From Microvirga puerhi (GTDB taxonomy: Bacteria > Pseudomonadota > Alphaproteobacteria > Rhizobiales > Beijerinckiaceae), in contig NZ_JAIRBM010000003.1 in NCBI RefSeq assembly GCF_020089865.1, forward strand, positions 1 to 64,000: a DNA stretch of 64,000 nucleotides. The letters are read 5' to 3'. Positions 63,045 through 64,000 of the stretch are shown piece after piece; positions within the stretch are counted from its first letter, which is position 1, and each line of letters begins with the position of its first letter. The translations under genes and the position numbers were made by a program. The notes under the pieces are model-generated. The model was not told the DNA's origin. It ran no database searches and saw only the letters and a list, made by a program, of their open reading frames with translations.

Positions 63045-64000
63045 ATGTTCGAAGGCCTTTCCGACAAGCTCTCCAATATCCTCAACTCCCTCACGCGCCG
63101 CGGCGCGCTGACGGAAGAGGATGTGAATGCGGCCCTGCGCGAGGTGCGCCGCGCCCTGCTCGAAGCCGACGTGGCCCTCGAGGTGGTGCGCTCCTTCACC
63201 GACAAGGTCCGCACCCGCGCTGTCGGTGCCGAGGTGATCAAGTCTGTCTCGCCCGGCCAGCAGGTGGTCAAGATCGTTCACGATCAGCTCGTGGACATGC
63301 TGGGTGCCCAGGCCGAGGTCATCGACCTGAATGCGGCGCCGCCGGTCGGCATCCTGATGGTCGGTCTCCAGGGTTCGGGTAAGACCACCACCACCGCCAA
63401 GATCGCCAAGCGCCTGACCGATCGCGAGAAGCGCAAGGTTCTGCTCGCCTCCCTCGATACCCGCCGCCCGGCCGCCATGGAGCAGCTCGCGGTGCTCGGC
63501 AAGCAGGTCGGCGTCGATACCCTTCCCATCGTGGCCGGCCAGTCGGCGGTGCAGATCGCCCGCCGCGCCATGGAGGCCGCGCGCCTCGGCGGCTACGACG
63601 TGGTCATGCTCGACACCGCCGGCCGCGTCACCGTGGACGAGGGCCTGATGATGGAGGCCGCCGAGGTGAAGGCGGCCACGAACCCGCATGAGGTGCTCCT
63701 CGTCGCGGACGCGCTGACCGGCCAGGACGCGGTCAACACCGCCCGCGCCTTCGATCAGCGTCTCGGCGTCACCGGCATCGTGCTGACCCGTATGGACGGC
63801 GATGCCCGCGGTGGCGCGGCGCTCTCCATGCGCGCGGTGACCGGCAAGCCGATCAAGCTCGTCGGCACGGGCGAGAAGGTCGATGCGCTGGAGGAGTTCC
63901 ATCCCTCGCGCGTCGCCAACCGCATCCTCGGCATGGGCGACATCGTCTCCCTCGTCGAGAAGGCGGCGGAAAACATCGACCAGGAAAAGGCGATGGCCCT
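63045..64000 (+). CDS. ffh: Signal recognition particle GTPase Ffh, N-terminal part (3' end outside window)
   Basis: The first 318 codons of the SRP54-type GTPase that binds signal peptides of nascent membrane proteins with the SRP RNA. The N domain (about 1-90) has LTEEDVNAALREVRRALLEADV. The G domain has GLQGSGKTTTTAK (107-119), LLASLDTRRPAAMEQL, DTAGR, and TRMDGDARGGAAL. The methionine-rich M domain lies outside the window. It begins 2 bases after the TRASH-like gene. Its receptor FtsY is encoded 6.4 kb to the left. Confidence 0.97.
   Translation, partial: MFEGLSDKLSNILNSLTRRGALTEEDVNAALREVRRALLEADVALEVVRSFTDKVRTRAVGAEVIKSVSPGQQVVKIVHDQLVDMLGAQAEVIDLNAAPPVGILMVGLQGSGKTTTTAKIAKRLTDREKRKVLLASLDTRRPAAMEQLAVLGKQVGVDTLPIVAGQSAVQIARRAMEAARLGGYDVVMLDTAGRVTVDEGLMMEAAEVKAATNPHEVLLVADALTGQDAVNTARAFDQRLGVTGIVLTRMDGDARGGAALSMRAVTGKPIKLVGTGEKVDALEEFHPSRVANRILGMGDIVSLVEKAAENIDQEKAMA

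Overview
This window is 64 kb of GC-rich chromosomal DNA from an alphaproteobacterium, most likely of the order Hyphomicrobiales (Rhizobiales). The signs are ftsY next to mtaB and dapF, a ccmABCDG heme-export set, two CtrA-type TTAA-N7-TTAA sites, a glnK-amtB operon with a sigma-54 promoter, several intergenic palindrome families typical of rhizobia, and a bacterial Cdc48. A Methylobacteriaceae-like host (Microvirga or Methylobacterium type) would fit, but that is a low-confidence inference. No rRNA, tRNA, CRISPR array, prophage or complete insertion sequence is visible. The only mobile trace is a short possible transposase remnant near 28.9 kb. Both ends cut genes: ftsK at the left and ffh at the right.

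Layout. 0-4 kb: ftsK start (minus) with a CtrA box, then a copper-delivery operon (DUF2946-like protein, YcnI-PCuAC fusion, SCO1). 4-6 kb: glnK-amtB (minus) behind a sigma-54 promoter. 6-9 kb: a NitT/TauT-type ABC importer. 9-14.7 kb: LysR regulator, MFS exporter, aldo/keto reductase, thioesterase TesB, and a ubiquinone-type FAD hydroxylase. 14.8-22.3 kb: a secreted RTX protein, a GAF-adenylate cyclase, an AI-2E-family membrane protein and a Cdc48-type double AAA ATPase. 22.3-28 kb: a trans-4-hydroxy-L-proline catabolic cluster (D-hydroxyproline dehydrogenase, hydroxyproline 2-epimerase, deaminase, GntR regulator, ketoglutarate-semialdehyde dehydrogenase). 28-29.5 kb: a methyltransferase and a DUF2165 membrane protein. 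29.5-39.7 kb: a pectin/rhamnogalacturonan-oligosaccharide locus (LacI regulator, GH105 hydrolase, KduI, an uncharacterised 853-residue protein, and a complete sugar ABC importer). 39.8-45.6 kb: ppa, a GNAT acetyltransferase and a 1418-residue RTX/cadherin protein. 45.7-52.6 kb: acnA and the ccm genes, split by an inverted M23 peptidase gene. 52.6-64 kb: YaiI-family protein, membrane adenylate cyclase, septation protein YciB, ftsY, an RluA-type pseudouridine synthase, mtaB, dapF, an exported GyrI-like protein, an HAD phosphatase, an MBL hydrolase, a small TRASH-like protein, and ffh.

How genes work together. Three units look like coherent pathways: copper insertion into cytochrome oxidase, hydroxyproline to 2-oxoglutarate, and unsaturated pectic oligosaccharides taken up and opened to keto-uronates. 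The rest is mainly housekeeping with regulatory additions. The strongest leads for new biology are the unknown 853-residue protein in the pectin operon, the Cdc48-type ATPase, the pair of RTX proteins without a local secretion system, the exported GyrI-like ligand-binding protein, and the M23 peptidase splitting the ccm genes.
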